A DNA stretch of 64,000 nt, from positions 248,001-312,000 of the forward strand of contig NZ_JAFKCU010000002.1 of assembly GCF_017254845.1 (NCBI RefSeq), given 5' to 3'. Below the pieces are notes generated by a model, which was not told the DNA's origin, searched no databases, and worked only from the letters and a program-made list of their open reading frames with translations. Source of the stretch: Algoriphagus pacificus. GTDB taxonomy: Bacteria > Bacteroidota > Bacteroidia > Cytophagales > Cyclobacteriaceae. The first letter of the stretch is position 1, and the number at the start of each line of letters is the position of its first letter. Below, piece after piece: positions 33,525 through 43,000 of the stretch. The position numbers were made by a program, and so were the translations under genes.

Positions 33525-34086
33525 TGTTTCTCCTTTCGTTTGGTAATAGACTGGCAATTTTTTCTTTTAAAACATTTCGGGCTCTGTTGAGCTGAGATTT
33601 GGAAGTGCTTTCGCTGATTCCGAGTAATTCTCCTATTTCCTGATGAGAATAGCCTTCAATTGCATAAAGGTTGAAAACTGTTCTATATCCCACGGGAAGG
33701 CTTTTTACTAAATCCAAAAGCTCTTCAGTTTCCAAATGTGTCAATTCATAGTTGTGATCCTGGTACGCTGCATCATTTTCCATGTTTACTTCCATCATCA
33801 GGTGCCGATTGCTCCTCAATGTCATGAGAGCCTGAGTGACGATAATCCGCTTCATCCAACCTTCGAAACTTCCTTTATGTTGAAACTGGGGAAGTTTTTC
33901 AAAAATCTTCATGAAGCCTTCGATCATCACATCTTCTGCATGTTCCCGATCCTTTAGATATCGGAGGCAGATGACCAAGAATTTTCCCGAATAGCTCTCA
34001 TACAGGTGGCGCTGGGCTGACCGATCACCCTTTAGGCATCCTTGTATTACTTCTGTTTCGGTAGAAAAATTGGTTCTGCTGAACAT
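33517..34086 (-). CDS. ECF-type RNA polymerase sigma factor
   Basis: The 189-residue protein has region 2 (RDREHAEDVMIEGFMKIFEKLPQF, here LKDREHAEDVMIEGFMKIF; then GSFEGWMKRIIVTQALMTLR) and region 4 (LPVGYRTVFNLYAIEGYSHQEIGELLGISESTSKSQLNRAR), the typical sigma-70 HTH. It recognises promoters of an envelope response regulon, inferred from the downstream anti-sigma and barrel genes. The stop overlaps the anti-sigma start. A stem with T-run at 34175-34212 ends the preceding transcription unit, so this gene probably begins a separate transcript. Confidence 0.92.
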   Translation of the reverse strand: MFSRTNFSTETEVIQGCLKGDRSAQRHLYESYSGKFLVICLRYLKDREHAEDVMIEGFMKIFEKLPQFQHKGSFEGWMKRIIVTQALMTLRSNRHLMMEVNMENDAAYQDHNYELTHLETEELLDLVKSLPVGYRTVFNLYAIEGYSHQEIGELLGISESTSKSQLNRARNVLKEKIASLLPNERRNNG

Positions 34087-34174
34087 TTCTAGTGGCTTTC
34101 AAATAGGTAGATGCCGGGTTTTTAAAATTGGTTGCGTGGGCAGGTGAAAAAAAGTTAATTATTTTTTCAAAAGC

Positions 34175-34212
34175 TAAAAAATAACCTGTAAAAAATTGAT
34201 TTACAGGTTATT
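34175..34212 (-). terminator. Intrinsic terminator with 13-bp perfect stem
   Basis: AATAACCTGTAAA (34180-34192) and TTTACAGGTTATT (34200-34212) pair perfectly around a 7-base loop; on the minus strand TTTTTAG follows. It ends the unit of the lipoprotein and MBL genes and separates it from the sigma operon. Confidence 0.8.
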
Positions 34213-34238
34213 GAATTGCTTTATGTTTTTTGGGATTA

Positions 34239-34706
34239 TTAATAATAAGCTTTGTAATTGATCAGGATATTCAACAAAGTCCATTCATTTTCTTTGACAG
34301 TGACTGGTTGGATGTTTCCTTCTCCATCAAAAATACTGGCAAATAAACCGTTTTCTTCCACAGTGAGGACGGAATATCTTCCGGGGCTCAAATCAACAGC
34401 ATATTTCCCGGTTCCATCCGTTTTAACCTCCTTGACCTTTTTGCTGGCGATGGCAGTGATCAGCCCGTCTTCTACTTTTACATCGGAAATATTAGTAAGG
34501 GGAAATATCTGAACTGTTCGCTCTACTTTTTTCGCTGTTTCTTCTGTGTTTTCACCTGACTGTATTTTTGGCATTTGATTTCCTTCTATCCAGGTAATAG
34601 TGCCAATGATTCCTTGTCCTTCGGGTACATAAGGTTTGCAATGCATTAAAGTCAAGGTTATCAGTGAAAAAAGGAATAGGTTAAGGACAATTTTATAATG
34701 CTTCAT
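34239..34706 (-). CDS. Exported protein with carboxypeptidase-regulatory-like fold
   Basis: I start at 34706 (MKHYKIVLNLFLFSLITLTLMHC), 13 bp after the MBL stop; the frame opens further upstream only within that gene. A lipobox-like LMHC gives a possible lipidated Cys at ~23, though the -1 His is not typical. The rest has a beta-sandwich look (GIIGTITWIEGNQMPKI, then VKTDGTGKYAVDLSPGRYSVLTVEENGLFAS), close to the CarboxypepD_reg family. Function unknown; terminated by the perfect hairpin downstream. Confidence 0.65.
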   Translation of the reverse strand: MKHYKIVLNLFLFSLITLTLMHCKPYVPEGQGIIGTITWIEGNQMPKIQSGENTEETAKKVERTVQIFPLTNISDVKVEDGLITAIASKKVKEVKTDGTGKYAVDLSPGRYSVLTVEENGLFASIFDGEGNIQPVTVKENEWTLLNILINYKAYY

Positions 34707-34719
34707 CTGTTTTGTTGGG

Positions 34720-36120
34720 TTAGATATTTTCAAAGAGCATAAATGATTCCAAATAAGTAGGTATGACAGTTCGCCACCCTAATTCCTCTTCCAGTTTTCT
34801 TCCCAAAGTGCTGGCACTTTTTTCTTCCCCATGTATTATAAAGGTGATTTTTGGTTTACTGGAGAATCCTTCGGCCCAATCCAACAGTTCTGATTGATCG
34901 GCATGAGCAGATAATCCATCGATCTGATAAATTTTGGCTTTGACCGAAACTTCCCTTCCATAGATTCTTATTTCCGGTTCCCCTTCAATCAATCTCCTTC
35001 CTCTCGTTCCTTCAGCTTGGTATCCCACGAAAATCACCCCGTTTTTCTCATCGGGGAGATGATGGAACAGATGGTGTAAGACTCGGCCACCCGTAGCCAT
35101 TCCACTTGCAGATATAATAATGGCATTTCCCCTGTATTCATTGAGAGATCGGGATTGTTCCTGTTTTTGAAAGTAATGCAACTGGGGATGGTCAAAGGGA
35201 TTTCTGTCGTCTTCTTCCAAAACAGCTGCTAATTGATGATCACTTTTATAATCCTGGTAAAGTTTGGTAGCATTGATAGCCATAGGGGAATCCAAGAAAA
35301 TAGGGACTTTGGGTATTTTCCCTTTTTCCATCAATTGAAATAGGTAGTACATGACTAACTGGGTACGACCCACAGCAAATGCCGGAATAATCACCAAACC
35401 ACCTCTGTCAAAAGTGTCTCGAATAGCTCTTCCTAATTCGTCTTCTGCTTTTACCGGAGGGCTGATTCGGTCACCGTAGGTTGATTCAATCCAGAGGATA
35501 TCTGCAAAAGGAACCCGGGTAGGAGGGTATAACACAGGATCGTGGTACCTGCCTAAATCTCCTGAAAACACCAGCCTTTTTTCCTGAGTTTCTCCTTTAA
35601 CAACTATTTTGACAATAGCGGCTCCAAGGATATGGCCAGCATGATAATAGGTGACCTTGACATTGGGGTTGATTTCAAAAGGCTTCTCGAAAGCTTGGGG
35701 GACAAACAAAGGAAAAACAGCCTCCGCATCTTCCATGGTGTAAAGCGGCTCTGGGTTTTCATGTCTTGAGTATCCTTTTTTTCTAGCGTATTCAGCTTCT
35801 TCTTCCTGTAGTTTACCGGAGTCTAGGAGCAGAATCTTTGCAAGCTCGGCTGTGGCTTCGGTACAGTAGATAGGGCCTGAAAAACCCTGTTTAACCAGTT
35901 TAGGTAAGTATCCAATATGGTCTAGGTGGGCGTGGGTGAGAACAATGGCTTCCATATCCATAGGAGGCATAGGGAATTTGTCCCAATTGCGTTCTCTCAG
36001 TTGCCGGGCTCCTTGATAAAGCCCGCAATCCACCAGAAATTCAAATTCTCCTAAATCAATTAAGTATTTGGATCCGGTAACAGCTCCGGCTCCTCCTAAA
36101 AATTTTACAGTGACATTCAT
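34720..36120 (-). CDS. MBL-fold, beta-CASP and RMMBL metallo-hydrolase (RNA-processing exonuclease-like)
   Basis: The 466-residue protein has the MBL metal motif THAHLDHIGYLPKL, an upstream VKFLGGAGAVTGSKY, the metal-ligating AGHILGAAI and SGDLG positions, a beta-CASP domain (IIPAFAVGRTQLVMYYLFQLM; SASGMATGGRVLHHL) and a C-terminal RMMBL segment (GYQAEGTRGRRL; IDGLSAHADQSELLDW with the last metal/phosphate histidines). This layout is that of CPSF73/RNase J-like nucleases and archaeal-type FttA-like enzymes found in many bacteria. It is likely a cytosolic ribonuclease or RNA maturase; substrate unknown. It ends 13 bp before the exported-protein gene and begins after a terminator. Confidence 0.88.
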   Translation of the reverse strand: MNVTVKFLGGAGAVTGSKYLIDLGEFEFLVDCGLYQGARQLRERNWDKFPMPPMDMEAIVLTHAHLDHIGYLPKLVKQGFSGPIYCTEATAELAKILLLDSGKLQEEEAEYARKKGYSRHENPEPLYTMEDAEAVFPLFVPQAFEKPFEINPNVKVTYYHAGHILGAAIVKIVVKGETQEKRLVFSGDLGRYHDPVLYPPTRVPFADILWIESTYGDRISPPVKAEDELGRAIRDTFDRGGLVIIPAFAVGRTQLVMYYLFQLMEKGKIPKVPIFLDSPMAINATKLYQDYKSDHQLAAVLEEDDRNPFDHPQLHYFQKQEQSRSLNEYRGNAIIISASGMATGGRVLHHLFHHLPDEKNGVIFVGYQAEGTRGRRLIEGEPEIRIYGREVSVKAKIYQIDGLSAHADQSELLDWAEGFSSKPKITFIIHGEEKSASTLGRKLEEELGWRTVIPTYLESFMLFENI

Positions 36121-36149
36121 GGTGTAGGTTATTTAGAAGGAGAAGATAC

Positions 36150-36180
36150 AAAAAAAAGAGGCACCCTTTCGGATGCCTCT
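36150..36180 (-). terminator. Intrinsic terminator of the PspC gene
   Basis: AGAGGCA/TGCCTCT stem (36157-36163, 36174-36180) with loop CCGAAAGGG (minus strand), followed by TTTTTTTTGTATC, 4 bp after the PspC-gene stop. Confidence 0.8.
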
Positions 36181-36184
36181 GCAA

Positions 36185-38143
36185 TTAGTCTTTGATAAAA
36201 TAACTGTCAGAGAACTTAAGTCTCGTGAGACTGTCGAGTTGTTCTCTGGACAAGGAATCCAAATAAACAGCCTCTGTATCCTCATCCTCAAAATCATCCT
36301 CATCAGGTTCATTGCAGGTGATGCAAACTAACCCAGCTTCATTGAACACCCAGACATTTCGCTGGTTTACATCAGTGGATTTGTATCCGTTTCTATAGAT
36401 GGTGTTTCTGATGATTTCCAACAGTGATCGCTCCATGATAAATGGTTTCTCATAAGGAACATTCAAGACAAGATTTACTTTTTGGTCGCGGAAAGTCTGT
36501 AAAGAATTCACGTCAAACCCTTCATCAAAAGTTACCACACTATCTCTTACAGAATAATTGTAGACAATTTTCTCAGCATTTTCCATTGCCTCTGCTTTTG
36601 ATCTACCTCTTGAGAAGGCATCTTTTGTCAGAGTAACTACTGTATCGGCAGTTCCTTCGATTTTCAGATTTACTCTATTGAAAGAAGCTTCATCTGATAT
36701 CGGGTTCAGGTTCAGAATCATCACGCCTTCAGTAACCGGAAGTACTTGCTCACTCTTGAACCAGTTTTCTGATTTGAACAAAGCCACGATTCTAGGAATC
36801 TGGAATCCACAGATTCCGATACATAGTAACCAAAGTCCCAGAGCAACTAAGCCCATTCTGCCTCCGATAATATTCTTTTTAGCAAGGACACTTAGACCGA
36901 GTAGCAAGATGATAATACCTGGGATAATCAATAAGAAGGATGCTGCTACAATCAACCAAACCGGTACTAGGTTTGAGAAGAGTTCAATTGGGAAATTATC
37001 CATCATCACGCCATAATCATCATTAGTGAAGATACCGAAGTAAATTGCTAGAGCCATCAAAGGAGCTATCGTAATAACTAGACCCAGGAAGAAGACAAAC
37101 AAACCGAAAATCACACGAATTACGGCTAGAAGTGCCCGACCTACAGGACCCAAAGCGCTTCCTATAGCCTCTATCACCTGACCGATTACTCTAAATGGTG
37201 TCAAAAGGATTTTTCTTGTGTTTGACTCAGGTATAGGAGGAATTGGGTTCTGGCTTTCTTTGACAGTGGTATCAATGTTATCCAAGGTGATTTCTCCACC
37301 TTTCATTTGGATCCGTTCGGTAATCGAACTGGCAACCGGCGTAATAATCCAAAGAACCAAATAGATCAAGAATCCTGATCCTCCTGCCAAAATCAACAAC
37401 ACAAAGGTAAGTCTGGTCCAGATAACCTCTATTCCAAAATAGGCAGCAAGACCTGAAGCCACGCCTCCTAATACTTTATCGTCTGGATTTCTATAGAGCT
37501 TCTTGATGTTTTTATCCTCATTGATTTCATAGGATACAGGAAGGATAACCCATAACACGATGTAAGCAACAATCGCAAAGAACCCGAAACTAAAGCTAAA
37601 CCTGAAGTTATCAAATGGCATGATATCAAACAGACCAGGGTTGAATTTCAAGTTGCCACTGAACAGCAAAAGAATCCCAATCAATCGAGTCCACAGTGGA
37701 TCGATGGAGAAGTAATGAGCGATACCCGCACATACCCCACCTAGGATCTTCTTGTTTTCAAGACGCATTAATTTCTTGTAGCCGCCTTTTTCCGCATGAG
37801 GAGGAGTTACGTATTTATAGTAGTCCTCGTCCTTTGCGTTGGAGGTCTGATCATATTCCTCTTCCGTCTTTTCATCCTCCACCGTAGCGAAGTCAGCGAT
37901 TGTCCCCATTTTTTCAATGAGTTTCTCTACATTCTCAGCTGTGATGACCTGTTTGTTGTTTTTCAGATTGCTCAGGAAAATCTCGGCAATTCGGTTTTCG
38001 ATATCCGAAATAATCTCATGATTGTCCTTATAAGAAGAAAAATGCTTGTTGATAGCGTCCAGATATTTCCGGAGGGTATCGTATCCGTCTTCTTCTATGT
38101 GGAAGAGAATTCCACTGATGTTGATGCTTATCGTCTTTTTCAT
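36185..38143 (-). CDS. PspC-domain membrane protein with two PspC domains
   Basis: A 652-residue membrane protein. The N-terminal ~120 residues are cytosolic (a helical segment ending MGTIADFATVEDEKT). Two PspC domains follow: KKLMRLENKKILGGVCAGIAHYF (about 125-200) and KKLYRNPDDKVLGGVASGLAAYF (about 210-285), each with LGGV and WTRL motifs. Further transmembrane helices (around 320-450) lead to a C-terminal ~200 residues with extracytoplasmic-type strands. The protein is expected to sense envelope or phage-shock stress. It is preceded by a PadR-type regulator, a common pairing; a hairpin lies in the leader between them. Confidence 0.88.
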   Translation of the reverse strand: MKKTISINISGILFHIEEDGYDTLRKYLDAINKHFSSYKDNHEIISDIENRIAEIFLSNLKNNKQVITAENVEKLIEKMGTIADFATVEDEKTEEEYDQTSNAKDEDYYKYVTPPHAEKGGYKKLMRLENKKILGGVCAGIAHYFSIDPLWTRLIGILLLFSGNLKFNPGLFDIMPFDNFRFSFSFGFFAIVAYIVLWVILPVSYEINEDKNIKKLYRNPDDKVLGGVASGLAAYFGIEVIWTRLTFVLLILAGGSGFLIYLVLWIITPVASSITERIQMKGGEITLDNIDTTVKESQNPIPPIPESNTRKILLTPFRVIGQVIEAIGSALGPVGRALLAVIRVIFGLFVFFLGLVITIAPLMALAIYFGIFTNDDYGVMMDNFPIELFSNLVPVWLIVAASFLLIIPGIIILLLGLSVLAKKNIIGGRMGLVALGLWLLCIGICGFQIPRIVALFKSENWFKSEQVLPVTEGVMILNLNPISDEASFNRVNLKIEGTADTVVTLTKDAFSRGRSKAEAMENAEKIVYNYSVRDSVVTFDEGFDVNSLQTFRDQKVNLVLNVPYEKPFIMERSLLEIIRNTIYRNGYKSTDVNQRNVWVFNEAGLVCITCNEPDEDDFEDEDTEAVYLDSLSREQLDSLTRLKFSDSYFIKD

Positions 38144-38177
38144 GTGTTGTTCAATTTAGAGGGTTGCCACATGCCCG

Positions 38178-38193
38178 CCTGTCGTAGGACAGG
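38178..38193 (-). repeat. Hairpin repeat in the PspC leader
   Basis: CCTGTC-gtag-GACAGG lies 35 bp upstream of the PspC start. The flanking 20 bases on either side carry further CCTG/GCCTGCC repeats, which suggests a decayed dispersed repeat. Confidence 0.45.
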
Positions 38194-38251
38194 GAATCTT
38201 GCTATCCTGTATGCCTGCCAGATTTGGGACTATGCTGCTCATTTTCATGAT

Positions 38252-38581
38252 TCAATTCTTAGAGGTGATTTGTAAGGTGGAATTGACTAGCGATGTCCAG
38301 GTTTCAGAAAGTGTCCCTAGAAATTCTTTTCCTTCCTCTGTAATGGAATAATATTTCCGAGGAGGGCCCGATTCAGATTCTACCCAGCGATATTGAACCA
38401 ATGATGCAGACTTTAGTCTGTTAAGAAGGGGATAGAGTGTTCCTTCGACTACGATCATCTGAACCTGGGTAAGTTCATCAATCAAGTCAGAAGTATACAC
38501 CTCACCCCTGGAGATAATGTGCAAAACGCAAAACTCCAGGAGTCCTTTGCGCATTTGAATCTGTGTGTTGGCGACATTCAT
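38252..38581 (-). CDS. PadR family transcriptional regulator
   Basis: The start at 38581 (MNVANTQIQMRKGLLEFCVL) is where PadR homology begins; the frame opens 75 bp further upstream without support. The ~109-residue protein has the winged HTH: LLEFCVLHIISRGEVYTSDLIDELTQ, VVEGTLYPLLNRLKSASLVQYRWVES, PPRKYYSITEEGKEFLG, the PxRKYYxLTxxG signature of PadR. These act as repressors that respond to envelope or small-molecule signals. It lies 108 bp before the PspC gene on the same strand, the expected target. Confidence 0.92.
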   Translation of the reverse strand: MNVANTQIQMRKGLLEFCVLHIISRGEVYTSDLIDELTQVQMIVVEGTLYPLLNRLKSASLVQYRWVESESGPPRKYYSITEEGKEFLGTLSETWTSLVNSTLQITSKN

Positions 38582-38935
38582 AGTAAGGTGATTTGATTTC
38601 CTTGCATTCGGAATTATCCTATTCCGTTTCCTCTTTTGGTAGAAAAATGATACCAATATTTTCCAAGCTACCTTGTATAACCTAATTCCTTGCGATAAAT
38701 AGCCTCTTTGCTATACCTTATTCCAATTTATATCCCTTTCAGGTTGTTTTAGGGCGGTTTTGTGGTTTTGAAAAAAAATAAAAAAAATATCGCCCGAAGT
38801 GTAACATTTTATTTTCGCTTCGAAAAGTGCAAAAAAGTGGACAGAAATCTGTTCGGTGCCGTACAGTTGATTTAAATTCAAAAGAAAAACGGCAAGTAAT
38901 ATTAACGACTTAGATATTTGCTTTATTTTGTTTTT

Positions 38936-40066
38936 GTGAAGACCAGGCAATTAGCTTTCGCTCTCTTTTTTATAATCTCTTCCTTGGTGATTTTTTCTCC
39001 AAGGCATGCGCGGTCGCAATCGCTTGCTCCCAAATATTCCAATGAATTTTTGAGTATTGGGGTAGGGGCCCGGGCTTTGGGTATGGGAGGCGCTCAAGCC
39101 GCTGCGGCAAGAGATGTTACAGCTGCTTATTGGAATCCCGCAGCTTTGATTGGTATTCAGCATAAATACGAGTTTACTCTCATGCACTCGGAATATTTTG
39201 CCGGGGTAGCCCAATATGATTACCTGGGTTTTTCGACCCCTATCAAATCAGAAAGTCAGGTTGCTGTATCCTTGATCCGATTTGGTGTGGATGATATTCC
39301 TGATACAAGATTTCTTTACGATGCCAATGGTGCACTCAATTACAATAACATTCAATTCTTTAATGCAGCGGATTATGCCTTGCTTTTAAGCTATGCTCGA
39401 GATCTATCTGATAAGTTTAAAGTAGGGGCAAATGCAAAAGTGATTCATAGGAATGTAGGAAAGTTTGCGCAAGCTTGGGGTTTTGGGCTGGATATAGGTG
39501 GAATCTATATTCATAAGCGTCTGACTTTGGGTTTGATGGTCCGCGATATTACAACCACTTTCAATGCCTGGTCCCATGATGCAGAATTGGTTCGTGACAT
39601 CTATGCCCAGACAGACAATGAGGTACCTTTGAACTCTGTGGAGCTCACCCTTCCTCGAGCCATTGGTAGCATAGCCTACGATTGGAATCTCAAAGGCAAT
39701 TTCAGTTTACTTACTGTCGCGGACTTGGACATGACTTTTGATGGCAACAGGAATACCTTGATCAGCACTTCTTTGATGAGTATTGATCCGAAATTCGGGA
39801 TTGAAGCTGGTTTTCAAAAGATTGCTTATCTCAGAGCAGGCGTCGGAAATTTTCAGTATATCAAGGATTTTGACGGAAGTCGATCACTTAATTTTCAACC
39901 AAGTATGGGATTGGGAGTCGTGCTCAATGAAAAGTTCCAGATTGATTATGCGCTATCAGATATTGGTAACGTGTCCGAAACACCCTATTCACATGTCTTT
40001 AGTGTAAAGGTGAGTTTGGAAAAACTTGATGCGGAGTTTAGGAAATTTAAAGGATGGAATCGATGA
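38936..40066 (+). CDS. porV: PorV/PorQ-type type IX secretion outer-membrane protein
   Basis: I start at the GTG at 38936 (MKTRQLAFALFF...), which gives a signal peptide (LFFIISSLVIFSPRHARS); a TTG at 38918 is the only upstream alternative. The mature ~350 residues show the PorV hallmarks: SNEFLSIGVGARALGMGGAQAAAARDVTAAYWNPAAL near the N-terminus (here split as GVGARALGMGGAQ and AYWNPAAL), strand-rich barrel repeats and GVGNFQYIKDFDG near the end. It belongs to the FadL-like barrel that carries T9SS cargo from SprA to the sortase. Its TGA overlaps the PorU-type gene (ATGA), matching the partner function. Whether it is PorV or a PorV2-type paralogue cannot be settled here. Confidence 0.9.
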   Translation: MKTRQLAFALFFIISSLVIFSPRHARSQSLAPKYSNEFLSIGVGARALGMGGAQAAAARDVTAAYWNPAALIGIQHKYEFTLMHSEYFAGVAQYDYLGFSTPIKSESQVAVSLIRFGVDDIPDTRFLYDANGALNYNNIQFFNAADYALLLSYARDLSDKFKVGANAKVIHRNVGKFAQAWGFGLDIGGIYIHKRLTLGLMVRDITTTFNAWSHDAELVRDIYAQTDNEVPLNSVELTLPRAIGSIAYDWNLKGNFSLLTVADLDMTFDGNRNTLISTSLMSIDPKFGIEAGFQKIAYLRAGVGNFQYIKDFDGSRSLNFQPSMGLGVVLNEKFQIDYALSDIGNVSETPYSHVFSVKVSLEKLDAEFRKFKGWNR

Positions 40067-43000
40067 AAAACCTAAAGAATCTATTCCTCATATGCAGCTT
40101 TTTATTTTTGGCTTTTACCAGCAAAGCACAACAACCCGCATGGTATTCCTATAATCAAACGTATTATAAAATCCTTACCGCAGAAGATGGAATTTACAGG
40201 ATAAGCAGTGAAAGCCTCGCTGCATCTGGTGTCAATGTCAATACAATTGACCCAAGAAATATCCAGCTTTTTCACCGAGGAAAAGAAGTTGCTATTGCAG
40301 TTGCAGGTGAAAATGACGGAAAGTTTGATGCGGGGGATTACATTGATTTTTATGGTCTGAGAAATGACGGAACCTTGGATTCTCTTCTTTATACCAGATT
40401 CGATAAGATCCCGAACCCTTATTTCAATACACATTCAGATAGCACGGCTTTTTTCCTGACTATTTCTCCGAATATTCAGGGAAAAAGAATGCAGGTTCGT
40501 CCGGCACCTGCCGCCAATCTACCTGCAATAACAACTTACAGTTCAGAAAAGCTGGAAGTATTTGGCGAGCAATATTCATTGGGTGTAGGATATGCTTTTG
40601 ATTTCCGTCTTTCGGTATATGATACTGGTCAAGGCTGGATGAGTTCGGTGATTACAAAAGGTAATTCCAGACAAATCCAATTTACCGGATTGGGTCTAAT
40701 GGCTAATTCTGGTAATGCAAAGCTTGAAATAGGATTGGTTGGCAGGTCACTGCATAATCATATTACCCGGATTTCTATCGGTAAAACTGCTTCTTCCCAA
40801 AGAGTCATCAATACCCAGAATTTCTTTGGCTATGAATATCCTCAATTGACCATTCCGGTTACGATGAATGATTTCAACGCAGATGGCTCAACAGTTGTCA
40901 CTGTTCAGTCTGCTGGTACGGAAGGTGCAGATAATATCTCGATAGCCTATGCGAAGATCACTTTTCAAGAGCGAGTAAATTCAGGTGATTTCCAAAAGGA
41001 GATATTTATCACTCCTCCGGGAAATCAGCGAATTACAATTAGTCAAGCTAATGAATCTTACGAGGCAATCGAGATTTCTGATCCTAGCAATCCTCAGCAG
41101 GTTCTTTTGAGCAAAGCCACTGGCCAATTCAGTTTTACTGGTGCTGTAGCTTCTGATAGCAGTAGAATTTGGGTTCAAAATGCGTCTACTGTTCGCATGA
41201 TTGATCAGATGAAAGCTGTTCAGTTTAAAAACTATCTGGCTCAGGATGCAGATTATATTTTGGTTGGCCATCATAAACTGGAAGAAGCTTCAAACCAATA
41301 TGAAAATCCTTTGGAATCTTATGCCGCCCATCGGGCATCACCCTTAGGTGGAGGTTTTAAGACCTTGACCATTTTTATGGAGGAAATTTATGACCAATAC
41401 GGATACGGTGAAGAATCTCCAACGGCACTTTTCGAATTTCTGAGAACTTACTATCCAGCGCATAAACCAACTCATTTGCTTTTGGCAGGTAGAGCTTTGA
41501 CCATGTATTCTACTGCCCGGCAGAATGGTGTGACTTATTATTACAGAAACAATCCTTCTGCATTTGCATTTCAAAGCTTGATTCCACCAGGAGGATATCC
41601 TATTTCGGATAATAATTATGTGGTTGGCTTGGATCCAGCCAACCCGGATTCCCCGGCAATGGCTGTGGGTAGAATTCCAGCTAAAAACTCTCAACAATTG
41701 GCAGATTACCTGGATAAAGCCATTGAAAAAGATGCAGTAGGTGTTTCTGCACCTTGGCAAAAAGAGCTGATTCACTTGAGTGGAGGCGTGTCTGAATTTG
41801 AATTGAATCGCTATTTCAATTTCTTGAATAACTATAAAAATATTGCGGAGGGTCTTTATTTAGGTGGAAATGTGACAACCTATCGTAAACGATCGAATTC
41901 TACCATTGAACTGATTGATATCACGGGAGACCTAAATGAAGGACGCTCTTTGGTGACTTTCTTCGGTCATGGTGCACCCACGGTTATTGATATCGAAATT
42001 GGATTTGCATCGGATCCTACATTGAACTATCAGAACAAAGGAAAGTATCCTGTCATGCTATTCAATGGCTGTGATTATGGAAGTGCTTACGGGACTGTTT
42101 ATACCCAGGGAGAAGATTGGGTGATGACGCCTGGCAAAGGTGCTTCCAATATTATGGCAAATACTTCTGTGGGTGTCGATATTGTTTTGAACCGATACTC
42201 CAACTCCTTCTACTCAAAAGCTTTTGCCGATAGCTCCAGTATCTATAAGACAATTGGAGAGGTAAAGCAGCAAGCGGAAACTGATTTTGTAAATCAATTT
42301 GGAACCGTTCCCTTGAGTTATTCCCATATGGAGCAAATGGTTCTTTTAGGAGATCCTGGGGTGCGCATGTTCCCTGCCAACAAGGCTGATTATTCCTTGG
42401 ATGAAAGTGAAGTATTCTTTGAAAGCTTCGATGAAAATCCGCTCAATGCGCTGTCTGACAGCATTAAATTATCTTTTGTCCTTCGGAATTTAGGAATAGT
42501 CAATACTGATTCGGTTACTTATCGAATCAAAAGAAAGCTTCCTGATGGAACTGAGCTTGCATTTGATCCGGTAAAAATACCTTATGTCTCCAGACGTGAT
42601 ACTCTCATTTTTACGGTGCCAAATATGGGTTTGAATTCGGCAGGAGAAAATGTATTTACACTTGAGGTAAATCCAGGAAAAGAAATTCCTGAAATGACCT
42701 ATGGAAATAATCTGATTACTGTCAGTCAATTTATTTCGCTGAGCGGAACCCTAAATCTCTATCCTCTTGATTATGGAATTGTATCGAATCAAGAGATGAA
42801 ACTAATAGCTCAGATCCCAGGAAAACCTTCAACTGATCGAACAGTCATTTTACAATTGGATACTTCATCCGAGTTTAATTCCGCAAATAGAAAGGAAATC
42901 AGGATTACAACAGCGGGTTTGGCAGAATGGTCAGTTTCGCTACCTGTTGCCAATGATAGTGTCACTTATTATTGGAGATCAAAATTTCAGGAACCTCAAG

